In this document: positions 54,688 through 64,000 of the stretch, piece by piece
Position numbering within the stretch: the stretch's first letter is position 1
How the letters are laid out: the number at the start of each line of letters is the position of its first letter
NCBI RefSeq assembly: GCF_900005765.1
Contig: NC_041691.1
Coordinates: 310,001 to 374,000, forward strand
Direction of reading: 5' to 3'
Source: Plasmodium relictum
Lineage: Eukaryota; Apicomplexa; Aconoidasida; Haemosporida; Plasmodiidae
Length of the DNA stretch: 64,000 nucleotides
The notes under the pieces: model-generated
What the model was told of the DNA's origin: nothing
The model's input: the letters and a program-made list of their open reading frames with translations, nothing else
Databases searched by the model: none
Program-made: the position numbers and the translations under genes

Positions 54688-56271
54688 AATTCTTATTAGT
54701 ATTGTCTAAACCTTTCAGTAATGTTCTTAATATGCTATTGTATATTTAATTTGTTTTATGATAGTTTGTACAAGCTATCATTATACGTAAAAAAGAAAAA
54801 AAATGTATTTATATTTATTATATAAATAAAACAAAAAAGATGAGTTATACTATTAACAAATATTAGAAAACAAAAAAAAAGGTTGGTCTACTACGTATCA
54901 CCAAAAAAAAAAAAAAAGAAAAATATGTAAAATTTTTACATTTAGTCATTTTTTTTCACTTTAATTAAATCCGAACTCTGTAAGAAACATTTTAATATTT
55001 TAAAGTTTTTTATTTTTATGTATTTTAAAATTATATTAATATAATGGAATAAAAATTTATGTTCCACAAAAAAAAAAAAAAAAAAAATACAAATACAGTT
55101 CTTTATTTTAACAAATATATCCTTTTTCTTCTTTTTAACATAAATTTAATTATCATACTGAGTAGTTCTAAAGTCTTTCTATATATTTTTTCAAACAAAT
55201 ATAATCAGATATAATAAATATTCATTTTAGCATAAACAAATCATTAAAAAGAAAATGGAATAAAATAAAAAGGAAAAAAAAAAAAATTTATTGAAATGAA
55301 ATAAAATTAATATTATGTAATCGTAAAAAATTTTAAATATGTTTAACATTTATTACTTTAAGATACCTAAAATTTTTTTCATAAAAGAAACATAGCTACT
55401 ATTTGGAATTCAGTTTAAGAAAAATACTTAATAATATTTAGAAGTATGTGTGTATATATGTATATATATAAATATATATATAAACATTTGCATGTATAAA
55501 CAAACATATAGATAAATTACTGTAAAAGAATATTTAAAAATAGAATAAGTTTCTTAAAATATATTTTTTTTAACAAAAAAAAAAAAAAAAAAGAAAAAAA
55601 AACTTTAAAAAATATAAAAAAAATAGGCTAAATTTTTTTTCTTTTTTTTTTTTTATTTGTTATTAAGCCTTTAATTAAAACTTTATAAATTTTAATTTAT
55701 ATAAAAATTTTTTGCTAACAATTCTTTTATTTATAAAATTAATTACATTTAATTAAATATGTATTAAAATATAATACCTTTTTTTTTTTTATTATTTTTA
55801 TTAATACTTATGAAAATTGAATAAAAAAAATAGAAATAATTAACAGTGATAAAATTTACTGATTTTTACACTATATAGTCACGAAGTAATCATTATGTAC
55901 TTAATTATTAGAACATTTATAACATTAATAGAAAATATATATAATACCTAAAATATAATTTTAATTACTAATTATAAAGGAAATTTTAAAAGAGTGAAAC
56001 TAATTATAGCAAAAAATATTAAGAGAATTTTAATAAACATGACAATTATGAATTAAGAAAAAAAATTACAATATTAATCATTATATAAGAGTTGAAAATA
56101 TCATAAATATGATTAATAATGATAAAAAAAAAATAAGTGGATAAATTTTTCATGTTAATACTTTTATTCATTTAAAGTAAAATACCTTGTTATCGTAGTA
56201 CTGACATAAAGAAAAGTTTCTTCGAAAAAAAGACAAAAAAAAAAAAAATAGAAAAATAAAATAAAGGTAAA
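54688..56271. other. Divergent promoter region, no gene seen
   Basis: 1.58 kb between the hydrolase (minus) and the ASH2-like gene (plus), with poly-A runs (about 55070-55087, 55578-55591). No coding-like exon or RNA gene was recognised. Confidence 0.65.
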
Positions 56272-57864
56272 ATGAAAAACCTTAATATAGAAGAAAACAA
56301 TAATATTGAAATAACTATAGAAAAAAAATCATCAGAACCATATTGCACAGGAGACATTAATAATAACAGTAATAAAGAAAAAATAAAAGAATTAAATTTA
56401 TCGGATTATCCTTTAAAAAGTACAAATAATATAACAAATGATAACACTGACATGACATTTTTATCAAAATTAAGTAGTATTAGTGAAAAGAAAAGAAAAA
56501 TTGAAATAAAAGAAGAATTAAAAAGAAAAAAAGGAAACCCAAATATTGAAAATATGAATGATAATGATAAAAATAATATTAATAAATATGACGAAAGAGA
56601 AAAGGAAATTACAAATGAGAATAATAAAAAAGAACAAAAGAACAAAGAATTTTTTAAGTTGGATATAGTCATTAATAAAAGTTGTAGCAAAACTTATAAT
56701 GAAATAGAAAAAGACGATGATATAGTTAACACAGAAATTAGAGAAACAAAAGAAAATGAAAACAAAAATGAAACAAAAGAAAGTAATAAAAATGAATTAA
56801 TTAAGTATAATTTAAATAATATAGTTACAAATAATACAAATGAAGAAGATGCAATGGAAGAAAATACAAAGAAGGATAATAAATTAATTGAAAATAATAT
56901 AAAGGAAGGTAGTATAATTAATAATAATATAAATAAAAATGAGGTAATTAAAGATAGTATAAAAAAGGATGAAAATATAAAAGAAGTACTTCAAAATTTC
57001 ACAAGTGACAAGACAAAATTGAAAGACAATACAAATGAAAGGGAAAATTTTAAAAAAATTGATAACGATAAGAATAAAATAGAATATTCCCAATTTGAAA
57101 TAGATAACAAAGAAAATGCAGGAAATTTAAAATATTTTCATGACTATAATAAAAAGTATAGAAGTAAAAAGAATGTGACTTTTTCAATGAAATACAAAGA
57201 TAGTTGTGTAAGCTTAAGTAACGATAGACTAACATGCTATGGGGATAAAGGGTGGTCTAGTGTTTTTGTCAATAGTGGTGCAGACGTTGGAAAATGGTAT
57301 TATGAAGTAAAAATAGAAGAGCCTTTACAAAATTTAAATTTCTTAGGTTATAAAGATAAAGTAATAAAAGTAAATTCTTATATAAGAGTTGGTTTTGCAT
57401 GTAGATATATGAGGTATGATTATCCTATAGGTACTGATAAATATAGTTATTGTGTTAATAGTAAAAATGGAAAAATATTTAATAACTCAATAAGTCATGA
57501 GTGTATGGGGCCAATTAAAGTAGGTGATATAATTGGATGTTATTTAAATTTAAAAAATAAAAATACTTATAAATTTGATCCAAGATCCGATAAAAAATTA
57601 TACGAATATTTGCAAAATGGAATTTTATGTGATCCAAAAAATCCACCTACTTTGAAAAAAAATTTTGGTTCCTATATATTTTTTTCTTTAAATGGTCAAA
57701 TAAAAAAAAATTCTTTTGTTGATATATATGAAGGATTTTATCATCCCTCTGTTAGTTTATATATGGGTGCATGTGCAAAGATTAATCTAGGACCTCATTT
57801 TACTTACAATTATTTAAAGGATTATAATCCATGTATGCTTATGGAACAACCTAATATTTTGTAA
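56272..57864 (+). CDS. ASH2-like SPRY-domain protein
   Basis: 530 residues, ATG at 56272. Residues 1-300 are Lys/Asn/Glu low complexity. From about 300 to 520 the SPRY domain is of the ASH2L subtype: VSLSNDRLTCYGDKGWSSVF, VGKWYYEVKIEEP, YIRVGFACRYMRYDYPIGTD, KYSYCVNSKNGKIFNNSI, VGDIIGCYLNL, then FFSLNGQIKKNSFVDIYEGF and YHPSVSLYMGACAKINLGPH. These correspond to ASH2L elements such as LGYDKFSYSWRSKKG and YKDIFEGVYFPAISLY. ASH2L works in SET1/MLL (COMPASS) complexes that methylate histone H3K4, with the SPRY domain contacting RBBP5 and DPY30 nearby. The N-terminal PHD/winged-helix parts of animal ASH2L are absent, as in the shorter yeast Bre2. A chromatin role is therefore likely. Confidence 0.9.
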   Translation: MKNLNIEENNNIEITIEKKSSEPYCTGDINNNSNKEKIKELNLSDYPLKSTNNITNDNTDMTFLSKLSSISEKKRKIEIKEELKRKKGNPNIENMNDNDKNNINKYDEREKEITNENNKKEQKNKEFFKLDIVINKSCSKTYNEIEKDDDIVNTEIRETKENENKNETKESNKNELIKYNLNNIVTNNTNEEDAMEENTKKDNKLIENNIKEGSIINNNINKNEVIKDSIKKDENIKEVLQNFTSDKTKLKDNTNERENFKKIDNDKNKIEYSQFEIDNKENAGNLKYFHDYNKKYRSKKNVTFSMKYKDSCVSLSNDRLTCYGDKGWSSVFVNSGADVGKWYYEVKIEEPLQNLNFLGYKDKVIKVNSYIRVGFACRYMRYDYPIGTDKYSYCVNSKNGKIFNNSISHECMGPIKVGDIIGCYLNLKNKNTYKFDPRSDKKLYEYLQNGILCDPKNPPTLKKNFGSYIFFSLNGQIKKNSFVDIYEGFYHPSVSLYMGACAKINLGPHFTYNYLKDYNPCMLMEQPNIL

Positions 57865-58225
57865 AAAAAATATTTTTAAATAATTCGGAATTAATTCTGC
57901 ATTTCTTTTTTTAAAATATATATATATATTTTGACATAATATGATTTAAGAATTATATGCTATTTTTTTTTTTTTTTCTTTTATCTTATATTCCTTTAAA
58001 ATTATTTAAACTTCTCTATATTTTTTTATAATATATTTTTTTGTAATTTTGTTTTTGTTCTGTCTTAAACTAATAAAATCTTTCTATATTTCTTTAAATT
58101 TTTTTATTTATTATTTCTTTTAAATACACATTTTTCATTTATAATAAAAAAAAAAAGATTATTTTAAAAATTTTTAAATAACTCAATATTTTTTTAAACA
58201 AAAGCTTTTTAAAAGACCTTAAAAA
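57865..58225. other. Convergent 3' flank, no gene seen
   Basis: 361 bp tail-to-tail spacer between the ASH2-like gene and the cis-prenyltransferase, with T runs and a poly-A run near 58146. Confidence 0.7.
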
Positions 58226-59760
58226 TTAATGTGGACAAGGGTTTGAATAAGAAAATGCCCATTCTGTTGTTTGAAAAATAGTGTAATGCAAGATAATATA
58301 AATGAGTTGTAAAAAATTAAAGATTGGCCAATGTTCATTGATAAAATAAATTTCCGTGAATTCTGAAATCTTAAAATGAAAAAAAAAAAAAAAAAAAACA
58401 GTCATATTTAAATAAGTATTAAAATATTCATAAATACATAGTTTCAACTAATTTTCATTAAATCTTTTTTTTTTTTTATTTAACTTGATATAACATAAAA
58501 TCAGATAGTCTCTGCTCTCCTGATGTTCGTATTAAAATATTTGGCGGTGGTAAATCACATGTAAGTAATTTTCGATGATAACTATATCTGTGTTAAAATA
58601 TAGAAAATTAACAATATAGAAATTTTACATATAGAAAATGAATTTTTTTTTTTTTTTTTATTATTTTTGTTTTCTTTTTGTAATATATCTATTTTATTTA
58701 ATTTTTCTTATTAACATATTTAATTGTTCCTCATTTAAAAAGGAGTCTTTTCCGCAAAAGCATTTTGTTTTATAAATTTTGGTTGAATCAATATGCTCAT
58801 TTTTTATTAAATTTTCTGAAGATTCGTAATTATTTTCTTTGATAAAATTTTTTAGTAAGTATGAAGAATAACATATATTTCGTTCTTCTAATAAATTTTT
58901 ATAAGTGTCAAAATACAAGTTAGGCATAAATTTGCATAAACTCATTTCATTTCTACTGGTATATGAGAAAAAGATATTTAAAATTAAACTATAAAAAATT
59001 AACAAAGAAAAAGAAAAATAAGTATTTTATTATGATATATTTTAATAGTATACTCACATTGTACATAAAAAATATTCTCATAAATATATATATGTGATCA
59101 TTTTTTTAATTTTCTTATATAACTTACTTGTCAAATTCTTTAGTTTTTTCTTCTATATCATTTATAATTTTTCTATAGGAATCATTGATATATGATAAGT
59201 TTCCTATTATTTTAATCCTTATTCTATTATTTTTAATAAAATTACTAAATAAAAGTAAATTTAGTTATTTCTATATCATTAATTCTATTTATTAAATTAT
59301 GAAAATATTCATTATTTATTAAATATGTATATATATGCATAAATTAAAATTTTTTAATATTATTACTTAAAAAAATCTTCATTAGATAAATAGTGCAAAT
59401 TTAAATAAAATAAAAAATATAGTTCATCTGGACTTCTGTTATAATTTAATAAAGATAGTGAAAATACTGATAAAAACTTTATATTTAAACTAATGCATAT
59501 TTCTATAACCTGTTACAAAAAAAGAAAAAAAATAGTTCATAATTTTCACTAAGCATTATATCAAAAACATATAAAATATATGTTAATCACTTTTATATAG
59601 ATCAAGCTTAATAAATTTAAAAAAAAAAAATATATATATATAATATAATAACTTTAATTAATGCTTTTGATCCCATATAATGACCTAAAGAAGAATGAAA
59701 ACCGTTATCTTTTGCAAATCTTCTGTTACCATCCATTATGATCGCTTAAAAACATTAAAA

Positions 59761-59791
<31 letters not shown>

Positions 59792-59903
59792 TTTTTCTTT
59801 TTTTTTTTTATTTTCCAATTTTACATATATGCTTAATATTTATGAATATTCTTAATAATGAAGTTACTAATCTTTCTATTCTACAAATAAGAAATAAATT
59901 CAT
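58226..59903 (-). CDS. cis-Prenyltransferase (dehydrodolichyl diphosphate synthase type), seven exons
   Basis: Exons on the minus strand are 59825-59903, 59653-59744, 59367-59509, 59128-59244, 58716-58988, 58485-58587 and 58226-58369. All are GT...AG and in phase, giving 316 residues. The family motifs appear in order across exons: HISIIMDGNRRFAK with catalytic Asp31, GHYMGSKALIKVIEICISLN, FSLSLLNYNRSPDEL, RIRIKIIGNLSYINDSYRK, LILNIFFSYTSRNEM, LPPPNILIRTSGEQRLSDF (residues 247-265), and ISEFTEIYFINEHWPIFNF. The enzyme condenses isopentenyl diphosphate units onto farnesyl diphosphate to make long cis-polyprenols for dolichol, needed for N-glycan and GPI-anchor synthesis at the ER. The stretch between the TSRNEM and LPPPN motifs is about 40 residues longer than in bacterial relatives and contains CFCGKD. 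The C-terminus lacks an R-x-G ending. The start at MNLFLICRIERLV is the first in-frame ATG. Confidence 0.9.
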
Positions 59904-62900
59904 GTATTATTTTTTTATCTTATAAAAAAAGAATATATCTTTCTATATTTCTTTTTAGTACAAATTTAAAGCCATTTTCAAGCAGTTTAATCATTTTATT
60001 TGTCTTTGAAATTCAGAATTTCTTGCAATAATTAAAAACAAAGTAAATATCTAATGCTTTTATTTAATGTAAGAAATCCTCATTTAGATAAGTTTAACAA
60101 GATTTGAAATAATAATAATTTATAAATGTGTTTCAATTTCGATGGTTTTTTAAAGTATCACATCAATAAATAAAAATTAAAACTAAAATTTTCATTTTAT
60201 TAGGACATTTATAGTTTGATCCTTTTTACATAAAATTTTTATTTTAATATATATTTACACTTTTTTTTTTCTTTTAAATAAAAAACAGTATTTTATATAT
60301 TTATTTTGCATAAGAAAAACTAAAATATGTCAAAATTAATTTTAAAATATTAGTCATATATTCAGTAAATAAAATGTACCTTTTTTTTAATATATGGTAA
60401 AATACTTTGCATTACTAAAGCTACACATGAAATTATAGGATATGTTTAAAAAAGATGAAGTAAATCTATTTTAATTTTTTATCATAGAACACTATTTTTT
60501 AAAATGAAAATACAAATTTTTTGTAAAATTATAAAAAATATGAAAAAGTATTAAACATAAATTTTTTTTTTTTTAACAAACAAAACGTTTCAATTTTAAT
60601 TATAATAAAAATCATTTTTCTTTTTTTTTCGTAAATATTCTGAATAAACAACTTTAAGATATAAAAAAATTTACTAATTTTTTTGTAATTCCCTTTTTTT
60701 TTTTTAATATAAAAGAAAAAGCAAATATTATTTTATTTATTTATTTTTTAATATGGGTTTTTATATAAGAATTTCTTTATTATACAAAGAGAATTTTGTT
60801 ATTTCTTTATTCTAACATTAAATTACTTGAAAGTGTGATAATCTCTATATATGATTTTGTTGGATATGAGTAAATATAAGTTATACAAGAAAGTCTCATA
60901 TTAAATATAGATATATTAAAATTTTTATTATTTTATTTTTTTATTTTTTATAATATTTTTGTTTAAATTAAACAAAAATTAAACTTTTATTTATACACAA
61001 AAAATTTTAAATTGCAAATTTTACTGTAGAAATGCAATTGAATTAGTAACTGTATTCTATATAATTAATTTTTTTTTTATGTATATCTTTTAATTTTGCT
61101 AACATATTTAATTATTTCCCCCTTTTATTTTTTTTTAAATTGTCTTTATATTTACCCATAAAATATATATATATATACATTTACTACTCTCTGCATATCT
61201 ATCATTATTTATTCTTGATTATTTTGTATTTTAGTACAAGTGAAAATAAGCGGCTTGTAGGATATATAAATAATTTTCATTATAAATACTAACATAAGTT
61301 ACAAATTTAAAAAAAATTTAATTCTAAAAATAAAATTAAGAGTGTTAATATCCTTAATAAAACTTTTATATATATAAGTTGCTAAATTTAAAAGTAATTT
61401 AATAATAGTAATTAATATTTAAAAAAGTAATATTTCACAAGAGCATTTTAATCTTTGTAGAAAAAAAATTTACAATTTTATTCATACATTTAAGAAATTT
61501 ACTTTGATGTATAGAAATAAATAAAAAAGAATTAAGAACATAAAAATATATATATATATATATATATCAGGTGGGTTGCCTTATGGTGCTATATATATGT
61601 ATATTTATAATTTTTTTTTTTTTTTCAAATTAATGATTAAAAATAAATATTTCTTTTATAAAACTTTTGAATTTCAAAATAAAAATAATAATACTAGATG
61701 AATAATTCATTAATATTCACTTTTTCTTATATTTTAATTACACATAAAATGTGAAGAATATGCTATATATAGAGAATAAAAATAAAGATTTTACGTCATC
61801 TTTATAGAAATGCTAAAATTACTAATTTTAATTAATTTTTAAATACTTTTTTATATAAGTGTAAAAAACATGAATTCTGATTTTGTATTAAAATATATTT
61901 TCTTATTTTATTATTAAATGTTTGAAATAAAAAAGAAAATTAATATTTTTCAAAAAAAAATGAATATCCATATTTGTTTGAACTATGAAATATAATAGGA
62001 TTGTTATTTATTTTTTAATTAGTTACATTTAATGTATTTAAAAAAATTTTTTTTTTTTTTTGTATATTTATTCTGTTATTTTTAAAAGACAATTGAAAAA
62101 AGGGAAAAAAAAAAAAAAGGATAAAAAAAAAAGGAAAAAAAAAATGAAAATTACATAGAATTTAACATCTTTTTTTTTTCTTATACAAATATGTTCATTT
62201 CCGTGTAATTTTGCATACTTAAAATTTTACATAAAAAAAAAAAAAATTTTTTAAACGGATTAATTTAAAACTATAAAAATAAAAAGAAAAAAAAGTCTAA
62301 AAATGTTACATTTAAAAAGCTTTTAAAAAGTTTTTTTATATTTGTTTATATCATATTAAATATACTTATTCTTAAATGAACGAATTTATAAATTAATAAA
62401 TTAATTGAGCCTATACATGATTGATATATTATTTTGATAATAAATGATACAATAGAAAAATAAAACTTCAAATAATGTATTGAAAAGATAGAAGATAAAA
62501 TGGCATGATAATTTGCTAATATAATAAATCTGATAATTTTACTAAACAAAAAATATATAAAAAAAGAAAATTAATTAAAAAAAAAATATTAAAAATAAAA
62601 GTATGAATTTTATATAATTTGAAGATATGTAACCTTATATTGTATTTTAAGAAATAAAAAAGCTTTCATCAATTGAACATTGAAAAGGAAAAAAAAAAAA
62701 ATATATATGTATATATATATATATATTTTAATAAAATAACATAAATTTAAAAGTGATTGGAAATACCTAAAATACTAATTTTTTTTTATTTTAAAAAGTT
62801 TTTTTTTTAAAATTTATTTATTTTACTTTTTTTTTTAATTATAATAGTATAAATATTTAAACAAATTGATTTGTGAAAAAAAAAAAAAATTTAATATATA

Positions 62901-62956
62901 TAATTACATGTAAAAAGAAAAAAAAAAGAAAAAAAGAGCTAATATTAATTATAAAA
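59904..62956. other. 3.05 kb divergent intergenic region
   Basis: Head-to-head spacer between the cis-prenyltransferase and the E4 gene. A 24-codon upstream ATG frame on the minus strand at about 59922-59996 (MIKLLENGFKFVLKR) precedes the prenyltransferase start and is out of phase for splicing into it. Otherwise it holds A/T runs, (AT)n near 61549-61567 and a short GC-richer islet at 61568-61590. No gene or tRNA is seen. Confidence 0.6.
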
Positions 62957-64000
62957 ATGGAGGATAAAGTTAAGGAAGATTCGTTTCTTCAAAATATTTT
63001 TCAAATATGTTTAAAAAAAGAAGAGTCTAATAATACAAAAGTTTATTTAGAGTCATATGAAAAAGAATTAAAAAAAAATAATGAAGAATTGTACTTGTTA
63101 ATAGATAATATATATTTCTTCCTACTTCATAAAATTTCTGATTTACATAAGAAGAAAAAAAACTGCTTAAGCTACCTATGTTCCTGCTATGTTAGATTAT
63201 TAGATAAAAATTTTTATAAAAGTTTAAATTTAGATAACAAGCAAACTGATCATTTAATTAATGAAGTTTTAAATCAAATAATAAACAATGCATTAATTTA
63301 TTTAGAAAATTTAGATATATATCCGAATGTGAAAATATCATATAAAGAACGAATGAATGCTTTTTTTGAGTTTTTAAAAGGTTCATGTACTTCCCGTTTT
63401 TTAAGTAAAATGCTGTTAGTTATAGAAGAAAATGATAAAAATGAGGAAGAAAGCGAGAAGCAATTAAACAAAATTTTTAATCCAATAATAAATATGATTT
63501 TAGAAAATTTGAATTCTAGAAGTTTAATTTATCCAAAAAATGATGTTGCTGTACTTTTAAAATTTATAACTAGTTTTAAACAAATAGCTGATTTAGTAAT
63601 GAATAATAAATCAGTATTTTTATATTTAAATTTAAGTGATAGAATGAAAGATAGTTCTCTTGAAGCAAAATCACTATGTAATTTGTCTATTAAATCACCT
63701 AATAATAAAAATGATAATGAATTAAATAAAGGTGCAAATACAACATCTTCCAGTTCTTTAATATCTAATACAAATGTATCTAGTACAAACGAAAATAACA
63801 ATAATGCAGCAGATGTAAGTACACGTGTCAATAATATAAGTAATGTGATTTCTAATAATATAATAGATAATACGAATTCAAATAATAATAATTCTATTGT
63901 AAATAAACCTTGTAGTAAAGATAAAGAGGTAAATAGCTGTGGATATAATTTACAATTAAATAGTTTATTAGGTAGATTATTATCTCCAACGATATTAACT
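62957..64000 (+). CDS. UFD2/UBE4B-type ubiquitin conjugation factor E4, 3' truncated by window
   Basis: ATG at 62957; the frame stays open for 348 codons to the right edge. The visible part is mainly helical and fits the start of the UFD2 core: MEDKVKEDSFLQNIFQICL, FFEFLKGSCTSRFLSKML, FNPIINMILENLNSRSLIYP, DVAVLLKFITSFKQIADLVM, then after an Asn/Ser-rich insertion the hallmark LNSLLGRLLSPTIL (family: S.LG..L.lSpl). UFD2/UBE4B elongates ubiquitin chains with the CDC48/p97 segregase. Its U-box lies at the far C-terminus, outside the window, so catalytic integrity cannot be judged. The identity also agrees with my memory of the P. falciparum gene order next to the cis-prenyltransferase. Confidence 0.8.
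   Translation, partial: MEDKVKEDSFLQNIFQICLKKEESNNTKVYLESYEKELKKNNEELYLLIDNIYFFLLHKISDLHKKKKNCLSYLCSCYVRLLDKNFYKSLNLDNKQTDHLINEVLNQIINNALIYLENLDIYPNVKISYKERMNAFFEFLKGSCTSRFLSKMLLVIEENDKNEEESEKQLNKIFNPIINMILENLNSRSLIYPKNDVAVLLKFITSFKQIADLVMNNKSVFLYLNLSDRMKDSSLEAKSLCNLSIKSPNNKNDNELNKGANTTSSSSLISNTNVSSTNENNNNAADVSTRVNNISNVISNNIIDNTNSNNNNSIVNKPCSKDKEVNSCGYNLQLNSLLGRLLSPTILT

Noticed and set aside
59922-59996. Upstream ATG frame (MIKLLENGFKFVLKR) as the first exon of the cis-prenyltransferase.
   Set aside because: Its only donor (GTACTA) leaves phase 0, which does not join to the frame of the next exon; the ATG at 59903 reads directly into it.

Overview
This is a eukaryotic nuclear window of about 82-85% A+T. 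It has long homopolymer A and T runs, (AT)n microsatellites, short GT...AG introns and proteins crowded with Asn/Lys/Asp/Glu low-complexity sequence, including a 67-residue asparagine run. This points to Plasmodium, one of the very AT-rich lineages (avian or Laverania type); I cannot fix the species. From memory, the block HECT ligase - alpha/beta hydrolase - ASH2-like SPRY - cis-prenyltransferase - UFD2/E4 matches the order around PF3D7_0826100 to 0826500 on P. falciparum chromosome 8; this was not searched.

Left part, 1-25 kb. A 5'-truncated low-complexity gene with a short second exon (3-3015) is followed by genes mostly too fragmented for simple ORF calling: a six-exon ankyrin protein (3841-5025), a four-exon organellar IF-3-like factor with a signal-type leader (5410-6189), a SAYSvFN protein with a C-terminal SEC-C motif (minus, 6879-7325) and a five-exon 120-residue membrane protein (7867-8728). 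Then come KRI1 carrying a ZZ zinc finger (9514-11544), a PET191/COA5-like twin Cx9C protein (minus, 12231-12488), two divergently transcribed secreted four-cysteine paralogues with a PH-like pattern (13305-14189 minus; 15225-16376 plus), a basic protein of unknown role (18227-19405) and an RRM-like protein (20410-23010).

Middle, 25-49 kb. One uninterrupted minus-strand reading frame of 7931 codons encodes a HUWE1/TOM1/UPL-type HECT ubiquitin ligase, with an N-terminal armadillo-like region, a UBA domain, giant Asn and acidic tracts, UBM-like motifs and a complete HECT domain with its catalytic cysteine.

Right part, 49-64 kb. A 3.7 kb gene-free stretch is followed by a serine hydrolase (minus), an ASH2-like SPRY protein (plus), a seven-exon cis-prenyltransferase (minus) that I reconstructed from splice signals, a 3.05 kb gene-free stretch, and the first 348 codons of a UFD2/UBE4B-type E4 factor that leaves the window.

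There are no operons. Genes act separately in ubiquitin-proteasome work (HECT, E4), ribosome biogenesis (KRI1), ER-linked quality control (SAYSvFN), chromatin (ASH2-like), organelles (IF-3, PET191, possibly the RRM protein), dolichol synthesis (cis-prenyltransferase) and the secretory pathway (PH-like pair). I saw no tRNA, rRNA, CRISPR, transposon or centromere-like segment.
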